The translations under genes were made by a program, and so were the position numbers. Below, one piece after another: positions 26,460 to 36,100 of a stretch of 64,000 nt of DNA (position 1 is the stretch's first letter; each line of letters begins with the position of its first letter). The stretch comes from JAAEPI01 sp964352625 (GTDB taxonomy: Bacteria; Bacteroidota; Bacteroidia; Cytophagales; Cyclobacteriaceae): contig CAYGSD010000001.1 in NCBI GenBank assembly GCA_964352625.1, forward strand, positions 62,001 through 126,000. Direction: 5' to 3'. Below the pieces are notes generated by a model. That model ran no database searches. It was not told the origin of the DNA and saw only the letters and a list, made by a program, of their open reading frames with translations.

Positions 26460-27261
26460 GCGTGACTTTTAGATTATAGATTTTTACAATTGATTTGGCG
26501 CTTAAGGTCGTAGTTTGAAGGTAATTGCCTACTTCAAAGTAGTTTTCAAACAACATTTTCTCTACACTAAGGTCACGGTAAACAATTGGTCTTTGATCAT
26601 TCAGGCCAATCTCAATTCGTCCCTCTTCTACCTTTACATAAATTTTGAATTTTTCGAATCCTACTTTCTTATTGAAGTACCTGCCGGGATCATCCTCCCA
26701 ATACTCTTTATCGAATATGTTATCCCCTTTCATCAAAGGATCTTCGAGCACTTTTCTCTGAACCCGGATTCGCTCGTCTTGCCAGAAAATTTTCACCAAT
26801 GGCTGACTTGTACTCTTGTCCAATCCAAGAGTTTTTGTTTGCTCATCAGTTGTTCTTCCATGGAGGGTTAGCAAAATCGTCCGATCGTACTTTTTACCTT
26901 CTTGCGACATGGAGGCCACCTGCATTTCTGCTTCCAGATAAGCTCCATCAGTGAATAACCAATTATCAGAGCTACTGCCTGCAGTCATTTGCTCTCTCAG
27001 AGTGTTTTTTGTGTAACTCGCCGTGGATTTCGTGCCAAGTATGGGGTACGCTTCCATCACCAGAGATCCATCGATTGAGTCCAGGTAGAAAAAGTCCTTG
27101 GCGAATTTGTCATTTTGGAAATTGGACAGTTTCCAATCAGAAGCCGTGTAGCCATTAGGCAATTCCAGTTTCCAGTTCATAATATCTATGAAATCCAGAG
27201 GCTGCTGCGCACTTAGGCAAGTAGCAAAGAACAGAAGTAAGATTTGGAGTAGGTTTCTCAT
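26452..27261 (-). CDS. PL7-fold protein with altered active-site motifs
   Basis: A 269-residue protein with signal peptide (LLLFFATCLSAQ) and a PL7 jellyroll. The Cys at 15 could make it a lipoprotein, but signal peptidase I cleavage after Ala18 or Gln19 is as likely. It aligns along its length with the neighbouring canonical PL7 protein, but the three signatures differ. RTELR is KNTLR (85-89), QIH is TLH (132-134) and YFKAGNY is YFEVGNY (241-247). The first Arg, the Glu and the Gln are replaced; the second Arg, His and second Tyr remain. It may be a weak lyase, have a changed substrate, or serve as a binding protein. It is flanked within one operon by PL6 (8-base overlap) and PL7 (1-base gap). 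Confidence 0.88.
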   Translation of the reverse strand: MRNLLQILLLFFATCLSAQQPLDFIDIMNWKLELPNGYTASDWKLSNFQNDKFAKDFFYLDSIDGSLVMEAYPILGTKSTASYTKNTLREQMTAGSSSDNWLFTDGAYLEAEMQVASMSQEGKKYDRTILLTLHGRTTDEQTKTLGLDKSTSQPLVKIFWQDERIRVQRKVLEDPLMKGDNIFDKEYWEDDPGRYFNKKVGFEKFKIYVKVEEGRIEIGLNDQRPIVYRDLSVEKMLFENYFEVGNYLQTTTLSAKSIVKIYNLKVTHE

Positions 27262-27262
27262 T

Positions 27263-28090
27263 TCAATGGCTGACTTCTAATTCGTAATATTTGACTTTGG
27301 CGAATGAACCTGGGTCTGTGGATTGGAAATAATTACCTGCCTTAAAATAATTCTCGAAGACACCCCACTTCTCCATATCAACTCCTTCGTAAGTGAAGGT
27401 TTCCTTATCGTTCAGTGTCACGATCATCTTTCCTTTTGATACGTTCACCTCCAAAGTGAATTTGTTTGTACCCACTATTTCCTTGAAGTTTCTTCCCTTA
27501 TCATCTCCCCAAGCATCTTCATGTAAGATTTCGGGAATCTCAGCCTTGGGATTTTTAATGACTTTGGTTTTAACTCTAACTCGCCCCTCATCCCAATAAA
27601 TCTTTAGGATAGGTGGAGCATTGTTGTCGTCCTCTCCTATCAGATCTCTTTGTTCATTGGTCAGCCGACCATGTATCTGCATAATGATTACGCGATGATA
27701 ATCTCCAATATCATTTTGTGAGACGTCCGTGACTGCCAGCGTCCCTCGCATTCTACCTCCTTGCTCGAAAGTCCAGTTTACGTTGTTGTTTCCCGGCTCC
27801 ATTTGCTCACGAAGTTCCGTTCTGGAGTACTTGGTATTTCGGGTCGTTTGACCGGGGTAGGCAAAAAATACCAACCCGCCATCTGAAGGATCTCTATAGA
27901 AAAATGGTTTAAGAACGGGGTTGTTTTCGAAATCAAGAATATCTTGAGGATCAACCTCAATCGGCTTATCAGGGTTATTAGGTTGACTTGCCGGAATGGT
28001 GATTTTCCAATTGCTGAGATCTATGTCCTGCCCAAAAGCACTCATGGTCAGACACACTAGAATAAAAAAAGTAAAAGGCCTTTTAAGCAT
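27263..28090 (-). CDS. PL7 alginate lyase, single domain
   Basis: A 275-residue secreted lyase. The ATG at 28090 gives a standard signal peptide (MLKRPFTFFILVCLTMSAFGQ); an upstream GTG at 28108 would add six residues and is less likely. The PL7 motifs are canonical: SRTELREQM (RTELR 90-94), IIMQIHGR (QIH 138-140) and YFKAGNYFQ (248-256). It cleaves alginate by beta-elimination in the periplasm or outside. It is the first gene of the operon that runs to the SDR reductase at 19522, and follows the terminator of the susCD unit. Confidence 0.94.
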   Translation of the reverse strand: MLKRPFTFFILVCLTMSAFGQDIDLSNWKITIPASQPNNPDKPIEVDPQDILDFENNPVLKPFFYRDPSDGGLVFFAYPGQTTRNTKYSRTELREQMEPGNNNVNWTFEQGGRMRGTLAVTDVSQNDIGDYHRVIIMQIHGRLTNEQRDLIGEDDNNAPPILKIYWDEGRVRVKTKVIKNPKAEIPEILHEDAWGDDKGRNFKEIVGTNKFTLEVNVSKGKMIVTLNDKETFTYEGVDMEKWGVFENYFKAGNYFQSTDPGSFAKVKYYELEVSH

Positions 28091-28108
28091 GGCTTGTTTA
28101 GAATTCAC

Positions 28109-28127
28109 TTGACTAAATACTTGTCAA
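28109..28127. promoter_or_regulatory. Inverted repeat before the PL7-PL6-PL17 operon
   Basis: TTGAC (28109-28113) and GTCAA (28123-28127) form an inverted repeat 19 bases upstream of the operon's first ATG. On the minus strand the spacer contains TATTTAG, which resembles a -7 box, so a bound protein would overlap the promoter. No second copy was found in the window. Confidence 0.35.
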
Positions 28128-28181
28128 CTTTTTTGAAAGTCGTTTCCAACTATCCTGATGACGTAAATAATTAAAGAGAAT

Positions 28182-28216
28182 AGAAGTTATCTGAGGATAA
28201 ACCTCAGATAACTTCT
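28182..28216 (-). terminator. Terminator of the susC-susD-lipoprotein unit
   Basis: Perfect 15-bp stem AGAAGTTATCTGAGG (28182-28196) / CCTCAGATAACTTCT (28202-28216) with a 5-base loop, 18 bases after the stop codon of the PKD lipoprotein at 28234. On the minus strand it is followed by ATTCTCTTTAATT, a moderately T-rich tail. It separates the binding/import genes from the lyase operon. Confidence 0.85.
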
Positions 28217-28233
28217 CTCTCAATGATTGAGCC

Positions 28234-30624
28234 TTAGAATCCAGGAGTTTCTATGACTACATCGGTTATAAATACCTCATTATCAGTAGTAACCGTATTT
28301 GTCGGAACAAAGTAAAAAATGACAAATTCCTGAGCAGTTGAGGTTAAAATACCTCCTGTTGCCACAGACTCATCCACTGCGCCTTGAGGATAAGTAAACG
28401 TGGAACTGGCAGTGAAACTAAATTCAACATTTTGCCATGTATCTAATGAGCCGGCTACTACTGGTTCTGTGTGTAGAGCGAAGGATGCCAAATCTGTTTC
28501 ATCAGATGGCTCGCTGTGTAAAATATAGAAGGTACCTTCTACATCGGCGATTGGAGTCGTTTCTGACTTTATGTTGACAGAAATCGTGTATTCGACACCC
28601 TCCTCAACTTCAAAAGGCTGATAGGCTCTTTCTCCCGGACTATCCATTTTATAGGATCTACCAGATGGCCCTCCAGCATTTGTGCTAGAAGAGCTTGCCT
28701 TATCTGTTGAAGCACCAGGAATATTACCAGAGTTAGAAACCCACCCCTCTAGATCGTCATTTCTCCACCAATTAAAAGGAGTTGGAGTTGCGTCATTGAA
28801 GGTGTCATCAGGGTCTATTGTCCAGGCATCTACAAGGTCATTAGTGTTATTCTCAGCCGTAGGAAAAGTTTCAAAATCCGCATTTTGCAGAACAGCTGCA
28901 AAAGTCGCCACGACTCCCCCACCCGTAACGGTAATGGTTTCATTGGCCATGGCACTACCCCCAGCATTGGTTGCTGTAAGCACAACATCGTAATCACCAG
29001 CGCCAGCGTATGTATGCGTTGGGGACTTTTCGGTGGAGGTGTTTCCATCACCAAAGTCCCATGAGAAGGAGGCGCCATTCAATGAAACATTGACAAACGT
29101 GTACTCTAGTTCGCCGCTTTCATCAGACTCAAAAGCGGCTGTAGGAGCACTTACACTTGATGCTTCCAAAACCTTCACATTGTCAATCCAAGTATCATCA
29201 GGCGCAACAGAATAAAACATTACCGCAACCTCACCGCTTTCATTCGATGTGAAAGGAATTTCCACAAATGTTCCGTAATCGTTTGGCGTATCAGAGAATT
29301 TTCCCTCAGCGTCATATCCAAGATGAATCCCCAGGTTATCATCAATAGCATTGAATGCATCAGCACCATCAATGAAATGACCATCGAGAACTACGCCTGA
29401 AAGGTGTCGGGGTATCCCAATAGGATCGCTATTGTCATCGTCGTTGGCATATTGATACTGCAGCACATAATCAGTGCTTGGCGTCAATGAAAGTGCCTGA
29501 TAGGCATATCTGGAGCTAGGGGTATTTAGCGGACCTCCCGATTGACTGGATGACCATTTAGCTCCTCTTGTTTTATCTCCTGTATCATTTCCATCTATAT
29601 CGAAATCCGAGCCATCACTACTTGATCCAAATGGATCAGTGGTTCCATCAGTATAGGTTGTAAATCTCCACTGACTTGTAGCATAGGTACCCTCGATTTC
29701 GAAATCTCCATTCAAAATGGAAGATCCCGTTTCCTTGTACAAGTAAATATTGTCAAGATAAATACTTGCATGATCGTTGGCCGTACCTCCATTTCCAAGT
29801 TCGAAAACGATTTCATCTATTGCTGAAACTGCTCCGGAGAAATCGGTTGATAAATCCAAATCGAAACTGGCCCAATCTCCATCAGTTAAAGCCAGGTCAT
29901 CGATCTCATAGGTCTCGGTAGCACCGGTATTAACCAAGGTTACCTTCAATACATCAATCCCTTCTGAAAAATCAGAGTGAACATCAAAGTGAATATGAGT
30001 AGCGGCAATGCCGTCTCCAAAGGCAGCAGACGGGTCAATTGATGCTACAGCAAGCGTGCCCGGATCGGTTCCCAATCGGGATAACCGAAGGACGCTTTCG
30101 TCATTGACGGTAATGGTTGTACCTCCTGTGGCAGCTACGCCCCAACGGTACGAGATGAGTCCTCCATCGAATTCCAGACCATCTGAAAATATCGCAAACA
30201 CATTAGAAACACTTCCCGTCGGGGCATCTGGTAAAGAAGTAAGAGATGCCTCTGGTATGTGAATAATGGTCACGTCACTTGTTTTGGTGACAGACGCCAA
30301 TCCCTCATCTGATTCTGCTGTAACCGTGATCGTGTAAGTGACTTCTTCCGATTCATTCGGATAATCATAGGTAGCTGAGCTTCCCTGATCAATAGTGATA
30401 ACATCTGAAGTGCTACCTGCATCTCCAAAATCTACGACAACCGAGGTGGCGCCAATAGACAATGGAGTAACGGTAACAATTGTACCATCCCCGCTAGCTT
30501 CTACAGAGAAGCTGGATAAAACGATCTCCGAAAGCCCTTTTGGGCTTGGCTTATCGTCCTCTCCGCAGGATATCATAAGGCCCGCAATTAGCAAAGCACT
30601 TATTCCTATTTTTATATAATTCAT
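28234..30624 (-). CDS. Multi-domain PKD surface lipoprotein, probable alginate-binding protein
   Basis: A 796-residue lipoprotein (IAGLMISC, Cys20). Order, approximate: PKD-like domain (30-120), jellyroll of carbohydrate-binding type (130-298, ending YLDNIYLYKE), a module beginning ILNGDFEIEG (303-490), a clear PKD domain (495-565, FSWDFGDGNTSTEKSPTHTYAGAGDYDVVLTATN), and a last module beginning VLQNADFETF (575-796). The two NGDFE-type modules resemble each other and a module in the next protein. The position after susC-susD-PKD lipoprotein is that of a SusE/F-like surface glycan-binding protein. No catalytic motif is seen. Alginate binding is inferred from context. Confidence 0.85.
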   Translation of the reverse strand: MNYIKIGISALLIAGLMISCGEDDKPSPKGLSEIVLSSFSVEASGDGTIVTVTPLSIGATSVVVDFGDAGSTSDVITIDQGSSATYDYPNESEEVTYTITVTAESDEGLASVTKTSDVTIIHIPEASLTSLPDAPTGSVSNVFAIFSDGLEFDGGLISYRWGVAATGGTTITVNDESVLRLSRLGTDPGTLAVASIDPSAAFGDGIAATHIHFDVHSDFSEGIDVLKVTLVNTGATETYEIDDLALTDGDWASFDLDLSTDFSGAVSAIDEIVFELGNGGTANDHASIYLDNIYLYKETGSSILNGDFEIEGTYATSQWRFTTYTDGTTDPFGSSSDGSDFDIDGNDTGDKTRGAKWSSSQSGGPLNTPSSRYAYQALSLTPSTDYVLQYQYANDDDNSDPIGIPRHLSGVVLDGHFIDGADAFNAIDDNLGIHLGYDAEGKFSDTPNDYGTFVEIPFTSNESGEVAVMFYSVAPDDTWIDNVKVLEASSVSAPTAAFESDESGELEYTFVNVSLNGASFSWDFGDGNTSTEKSPTHTYAGAGDYDVVLTATNAGGSAMANETITVTGGGVVATFAAVLQNADFETFPTAENNTNDLVDAWTIDPDDTFNDATPTPFNWWRNDDLEGWVSNSGNIPGASTDKASSSSTNAGGPSGRSYKMDSPGERAYQPFEVEEGVEYTISVNIKSETTPIADVEGTFYILHSEPSDETDLASFALHTEPVVAGSLDTWQNVEFSFTASSTFTYPQGAVDESVATGGILTSTAQEFVIFYFVPTNTVTTDNEVFITDVVIETPGF

Positions 30625-30646
30625 AATATTTCTTTGTTAATCGTTA

Positions 30647-31648
30647 TTACTTGGCGTACACCTTAACATTATCCACATAAACGTCTACTGGCGTTATCGC
30701 TGAGAACATGACAGCTACAAGCCCAGACTCAGGGGCATCAAACTCTCCAGTAACTGTTGTGAAATTCCCTTTGCCCTTTGCCTCATTTACTACCATATGC
30801 AAGAGACTGGTTCCGCCACCCATGTCAGTTTGAGCGTAAGCATCATCTCCATCAGAATAGTGACCAGCAATTATATCGGCTATGACTATTCTTCCCTCCG
30901 GAGGATCAGTAGCAATGTCGTCCTTGATAGAATATTCAAATTCGAGAATATAAGTGACTGTTCGCTCCTCGTTTGAGGGGGAAACAACTAGAGGCTGATA
31001 GGCAACTCTTGAGTTACCGTTAGCCAATGAACCAACTGATCGTGTAGCATTCCATTTTGCTCCAGGAGTGGAAGATCCTCCACTATCGGATCCGTCATAG
31101 TTGTTAGGAGAACCATCCGAGCTGGTTTCAAAGGCATCTTTACTCCAAGTATCCCAGTTATCAATAGTCCAGTTAATTCTGCCATCGGAAAAATCTCCAT
31201 TAAGCACAGTTACTGGTAGGGGTACAAAGACATCTAGAACGTCTACATCTACAATGGCTACATCAGATGCGCCATTGGCATCAAGAGCTGTTAATGATAC
31301 AGAATAGGTTCCTTCTCCCGCATCAAATCTGGCAAATGGATTTTCAGCAGTTGTGGTGGTTTCAGTACCACAAACCATTTCTCCGTCAACCATTTCGCAT
31401 ACCACTCCATCAGGAGCGAAATCCCATAGATAGTTGGTAGCTTCTAATGAAGTATTTGTGAATGAAAGAGTGGTAAAACTCGTTGCGGTTGGTATATAGG
31501 TAAAACCTGCAGATGGAGGCGTTTTGTCAAGAATAGAACCAGTATCCGGCAATTCAGGCCTTAGCTCACAGCTTGCAATACTGCCAGCCACTACAATGGT
31601 TAAGATAACCTTCAAGCTATTGCTCAATATTTTTATATTATTTTTCAT
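30647..31648 (-). CDS. PKD-domain lipoprotein with glycan-binding-type module
   Basis: A 333-residue lipoprotein (VVAGSIASC, Cys27). A PKD-like domain (about 40-140: AGFTYIPTATSFTTLSFTNTSLEATNYLWDFAPDG) is followed by one module (147-333) that begins VLNGDFSDGRINW, contains GAKWNATRSVGSLANGNSRVAYQPLVVSP and ends VAVMFSAITPVDVYVDNVKVYAK. This module matches the middle module of the 796-residue protein encoded 22 bases downstream. It lies 18 bases after susD. It is probably an outer-membrane surface protein that holds alginate for SusC/SusD. Confidence 0.83.
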   Translation of the reverse strand: MKNNIKILSNSLKVILTIVVAGSIASCELRPELPDTGSILDKTPPSAGFTYIPTATSFTTLSFTNTSLEATNYLWDFAPDGVVCEMVDGEMVCGTETTTTAENPFARFDAGEGTYSVSLTALDANGASDVAIVDVDVLDVFVPLPVTVLNGDFSDGRINWTIDNWDTWSKDAFETSSDGSPNNYDGSDSGGSSTPGAKWNATRSVGSLANGNSRVAYQPLVVSPSNEERTVTYILEFEYSIKDDIATDPPEGRIVIADIIAGHYSDGDDAYAQTDMGGGTSLLHMVVNEAKGKGNFTTVTGEFDAPESGLVAVMFSAITPVDVYVDNVKVYAK

Positions 31649-31666
31649 AACTCACTTATTTAAATA

Positions 31667-33118
31667 TTAATAACCAAGATTCTGTGTCAGTAGACCGCCA
31701 CTAAGGTTTCTTTCTCTTTGCGGAATGGGCAGGTATCTTGCTCGTTGGGCGTTATATACATAGCCCATTTCATCAGAGTGTGCGGATAGAACGTTATCCA
31801 ATTCACCAAAACGGATCAAATCGAAGTAGCGCTGATTTTCAAAAGCCAGTTCAACTCTTCGTTCTGTCATAAGATCTGCTTTGGAAATGGTAGTAACAGG
31901 GGTCGTCAAACCAGCTCTATCTCTAACTTCCTGGAAAGAAGCCAAAGCTCCCGGATCAACTGTAGCAGGTCCTCCAGCCATAGTTGCTTCCACATGCAGC
32001 AACAAAACATCTGCATAACGCAAGGCGATATAATCATTACCAGCATTACGTCCCACTCCATAGTTTATAGGAGAAGAAGTGAGGTCTGTTCCCTCAGGAA
32101 AATACTTGGCCACTTCATTTTCAAAGACATCAAGGTTTCCATCGAGATCGGTAATAGAAACGGCTGTTCTATTTCCGCCATAGGCCATGAAATCATTGTA
32201 TAAATTTTCATTCACAATGTTCTGACCATCGTCTCTGCCAGCACGCACGAATGAAGTGAACTCAGCAGAGAAGCCTTGGCTTTCATCTGAATTACTTGCC
32301 ACATACTGAATGGCGAAAATGATTTCATCATTCAACTCGCTGTAAAACACGTCATGGTAGTTGGGCATAAGGGAATAATCAGAAGAACTAATGATTGCTT
32401 CGCACAAGGCCTCTGCACCAGAATAGTTTGGCGTAGATAGCGACAAATACACTTTCGCCAATATGCCTTGAGCAGCTGCTTTGGAAGCTCTTGATTTTGA
32501 GGAATTATCCAAAACGGCCACTGCTTCTTCCAGATCCTCGATGATTTGTTCATAGATCAACTCCTCATCTATTCTGGTAAATAGTGCTGCGTTGTTAGTA
32601 GGGTCCGTTGGGGTCAATACCAAAGGCACATCACCAAACAACCGAACTAATTTGAAGTAAGCATAGGCTCTTAAAAATTTAGCCTCGGCTGCATATGCCG
32701 CACGATTGCTAGCATCAGCTACATCGATGTAGGTCAGGATGTTATTCGCTCGGAAAATAACCTGATACATGGACTGATAATAGTCCTCAGACTCCACATT
32801 AACCGCCTCTACGACATATCTGTGAAAGTCTGATTTAGAACCTTCCAGTGTTGCATTTCGCGTGTTGTCACTACGATGTTCTGTAAAGAGATGCTCAAAC
32901 TGAACCCCTCTATTTGCTCTTGTGATATTCGTTTCAGTACTCTCATTGGTGCCCTGAAGCGCATCATAAATGCCATAAATGCCAGACAATACATCTTCAT
33001 CGCTGGAAAAATATAAATCCAATGATACTACCGTATCAGGCAATGGATTCAAAAACTCATCACTGCAAGAGGTAAAAGTCACTGCAATGGCTAAGAGTAT
33101 ATATTTTAAATTTTTCAT
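31667..33118 (-). CDS. SusD/RagB-family glycan-binding lipoprotein
   Basis: A 483-residue lipoprotein (AVTFTSC, Cys19) with the RagB/SusD fold. N-terminal NPLPDTVVSLDLYFSSDEDVLSGIYGIYDAL is the usual SusD helix; AEAKFLRAYAYFKLVRLFGDVPLVL is the characteristic TPR-like segment; RDRAGLTTPVTTISKADLMTERRVELAFENQRYFDLIRFG and the C-terminal YLPIPQRERNLSGGLLTQNLGY close the family pattern. It caps the SusC channel and binds the substrate, here probably alginate oligomers. It is encoded 20 bases after susC. Confidence 0.95.
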   Translation of the reverse strand: MKNLKYILLAIAVTFTSCSDEFLNPLPDTVVSLDLYFSSDEDVLSGIYGIYDALQGTNESTETNITRANRGVQFEHLFTEHRSDNTRNATLEGSKSDFHRYVVEAVNVESEDYYQSMYQVIFRANNILTYIDVADASNRAAYAAEAKFLRAYAYFKLVRLFGDVPLVLTPTDPTNNAALFTRIDEELIYEQIIEDLEEAVAVLDNSSKSRASKAAAQGILAKVYLSLSTPNYSGAEALCEAIISSSDYSLMPNYHDVFYSELNDEIIFAIQYVASNSDESQGFSAEFTSFVRAGRDDGQNIVNENLYNDFMAYGGNRTAVSITDLDGNLDVFENEVAKYFPEGTDLTSSPINYGVGRNAGNDYIALRYADVLLLHVEATMAGGPATVDPGALASFQEVRDRAGLTTPVTTISKADLMTERRVELAFENQRYFDLIRFGELDNVLSAHSDEMGYVYNAQRARYLPIPQRERNLSGGLLTQNLGY

Positions 33119-33137
33119 GATTTTTTTCTTTTATAAA

Positions 33138-36100
33138 TTAAAAGTCCAAGTTGAGACCTACAGTGAAGGTCCTATAGAGCGGAGTACCCGCTCGCTGAGC
33201 TCCATAGGCTCTAGGATTGTCATCATCTATGTGTTCCGGATTGAAACCATGATAGTCAGAGGCTGTCTTGTAAATCAAATTCTGACCAGAGGCATAAAGT
33301 CTTAGTCCCTGTACGCCTATTTTAGAAGTTAACTTAGTAGGCATATTATAACCGATAGTCACATTTCGCAACGACAAGTAGTCAGCACTTGCTATTACTT
33401 CACTTGTCAAAACTTTTGCTTGAATGAAAGACTCGTGAGGTACTAGTCCATCCGCTACCGCTTGTGCTTCTCCACCAGAAGTGGTCCTGTTTCCGAACCA
33501 GTTGTAGAAATATTCATCTCCGATATTGTTGACCTGAGCTCCAAGACTTCCTTGCAACATGAAAGACAAGTCGAACTCACGATAAGTAAACTCATTCGTG
33601 ATGCTAAAGAGGATATCTGGATAAGGATCACCCAGAATTACTTTGTCATCATCGGTAATTCTACCATCACCATTCAAATCCTTAACGATGGTATCATCAG
33701 ACTGGCCGTTGATTCGATTCCAAGGATTGTCCACATAAGCAACTCTGAAATCTGCATCATTGAATTTTTCAGTGTCAACTACATAGCCGTAGAACGATGA
33801 AATTGGGTTACCAATAAGATTAATCCATTGTGAATTTCTACCGTACGTATCTTGAAGTAGCGCTCCATCAGAATCGCCGAAGCTTAACAGCTCATTCTGA
33901 TTCGTTGATGTGATCAAAGTGGTGTTCCATGTGAATCCAGCCTGAACCATATTTCTGGTTCTCAATTCAAACTCCCATCCCTGGTTTCGTACCTTACCAA
34001 GGTTCACGATTCCGGTGTTAAACCCTGTTACGTAAGAAACCGGATTTTCCAACAGCAAGCTTTCACTAGTCCTGGAATAGAAATCTAGCGATCCGGTAAT
34101 TCTATTGTCAAATAGTCCGAAATCAATCGCTGGATTGAATTCCTGGGAAGCTTCCCATTGCAACAATGAGTTAGCGATATTGAGTGGTGATACACCATTT
34201 ACGACTGCTCCGTCTATGATTGCATTTGAATTATCCAAAAGGGCCAAATAAGGCCAATTGTTTATCTCATCGGTACCTACGTTGAATCGCTCAGAACCTG
34301 TTTCACCATAGCTAACCCGCAACTTCAAAAGACTTAAATACCTGCTACCAGACAAAAAATTCTCATCGGACACATTCCATCCGGCCGATACAGCAGGGAA
34401 GTTTCCATACTTAGTGCTTGGTCCAAATACAGAACTACCATCTCGTCTGAACGATGCATTCAACAGGTACTTTCCCGCGTAGATATAATTGACTCTAAAG
34501 AAATAACCGATCTTGTTGAGTTCGGTGTTAATCTCAGCTGGTTCGGTAATTAGCGTTGCGCCTTCCAGGTTTTTTAGCAGATCATTGGTATATCCGACTC
34601 CTGTAACCTCACTTATGTTGCTTGTTCTTTTTTGAATAGTTACACCGGCGAGTCCCCCTAGTTCATGATTTCCAAACTCCTTGGAATAGGACAATGTGTT
34701 ATCAGAAATCAACCGAGTACTGAATCTGTTCTGTAGATAGTATTGTGATTGGCTTGACCCTGCGGCATGATAGTTTGTTCCATCCCATCTTTCTCTCTTT
34801 CGAAATTCCAGAGTTGTGGCCAAAGAAGTCATGGCGGTAAGTCCGTCAATAATTTCTCCGCTTATGTAGGTGGAACCGAATAGCTTGGTATTGTACTCCC
34901 AATGTTCTCTTTCGACATACTGCTGATAAGGATTACTGTCTCCAGAGGTACGTGGACGAGTATCGCTACCATCACCATCAAGATCCAATTCTACAAGATG
35001 GTTCTCCAAAAAATAGTCACCTACGCCAACATTTGGATAAGCATCTCTGTCGATAAATTGAAGGGATGCTTCAGTATGATAAATCGGTAACCAAGGTGAC
35101 TGACGTAAAGGGTTATGTATGGATGTTGGAAGTCGTCTTTGCTTCGAATAAGAAGGGTTTAGGTTGATTCCGAATTTTACTCTATCCCCAATTTTTTGAT
35201 CCAACTTAATTCGACCACTATAAAGCTTATACTCGTCGGTAATGACGACACCTTCATCACCTAGGTATCTCAGTGATGCGCTATATTTCGTTTGGTCATT
35301 TCCACCTCTCGCAGAAATAGAGTGACTTGTTATTACTCCTCCATCGAAGAAAACGTCCTGCCAATCTCTATCCACCCCAGTCGCCTCGACTAGCTTCAGC
35401 ATATACTGAGATTCTTCTGAGAGGGTTTCTGTTTGTGATTGCTCGAAAGCAACCCAATCTGCAACGCTCTTTCTGTAGTCATCACTACCATGAGCTTGCT
35501 TCCAGCCTGTGTACGTTTGATAGCTGAATTTTGGCCTTCCGGCCTGACCACTTTTAGTAGTAATCAAGATCACGCCATTAGATCCTTCACTTCCATAAAT
35601 GGCTGCTGAGGCCGCATCTTTCAATACCTCGAAGGATGCCACATCGTTCATATCCAAACTCCCCAGGAAGTCAGAACTCACTACAACGCCATCAACTACC
35701 ACGGCAGGACCTGAGTCCGCCGTTACCGACCCAACACCTCTAATGGTAATTGTGGGCGCACCGCCGGCTTCAGCATTGGTTGCTTGGATGTTCACTCCGG
35801 AAACTTGACCAATCAGTGCATCATCTACCCTTGAGACCGGCAGTTGATCAAGTTTCTCATTTGTGACCTTTGAAATTGCTCCTGTGAGGTGAGATTTCTT
35901 TTGGGTACCATATCCAATTACCACTACTTCATCAAGCTCAGATACATTCTCGCTTAATGAGACATCTATTGTAGTTCGTCCGTTCAGAGAAATTACTTGT
36001 GCGTTGAAACCGACGGAGGAAATTTCTAATACTGCATCCGAGGTTGCCGAAATAGTGAAATTTCCTTCGATATCCGTTATTGTTCCTGTACTAGTTCCCT

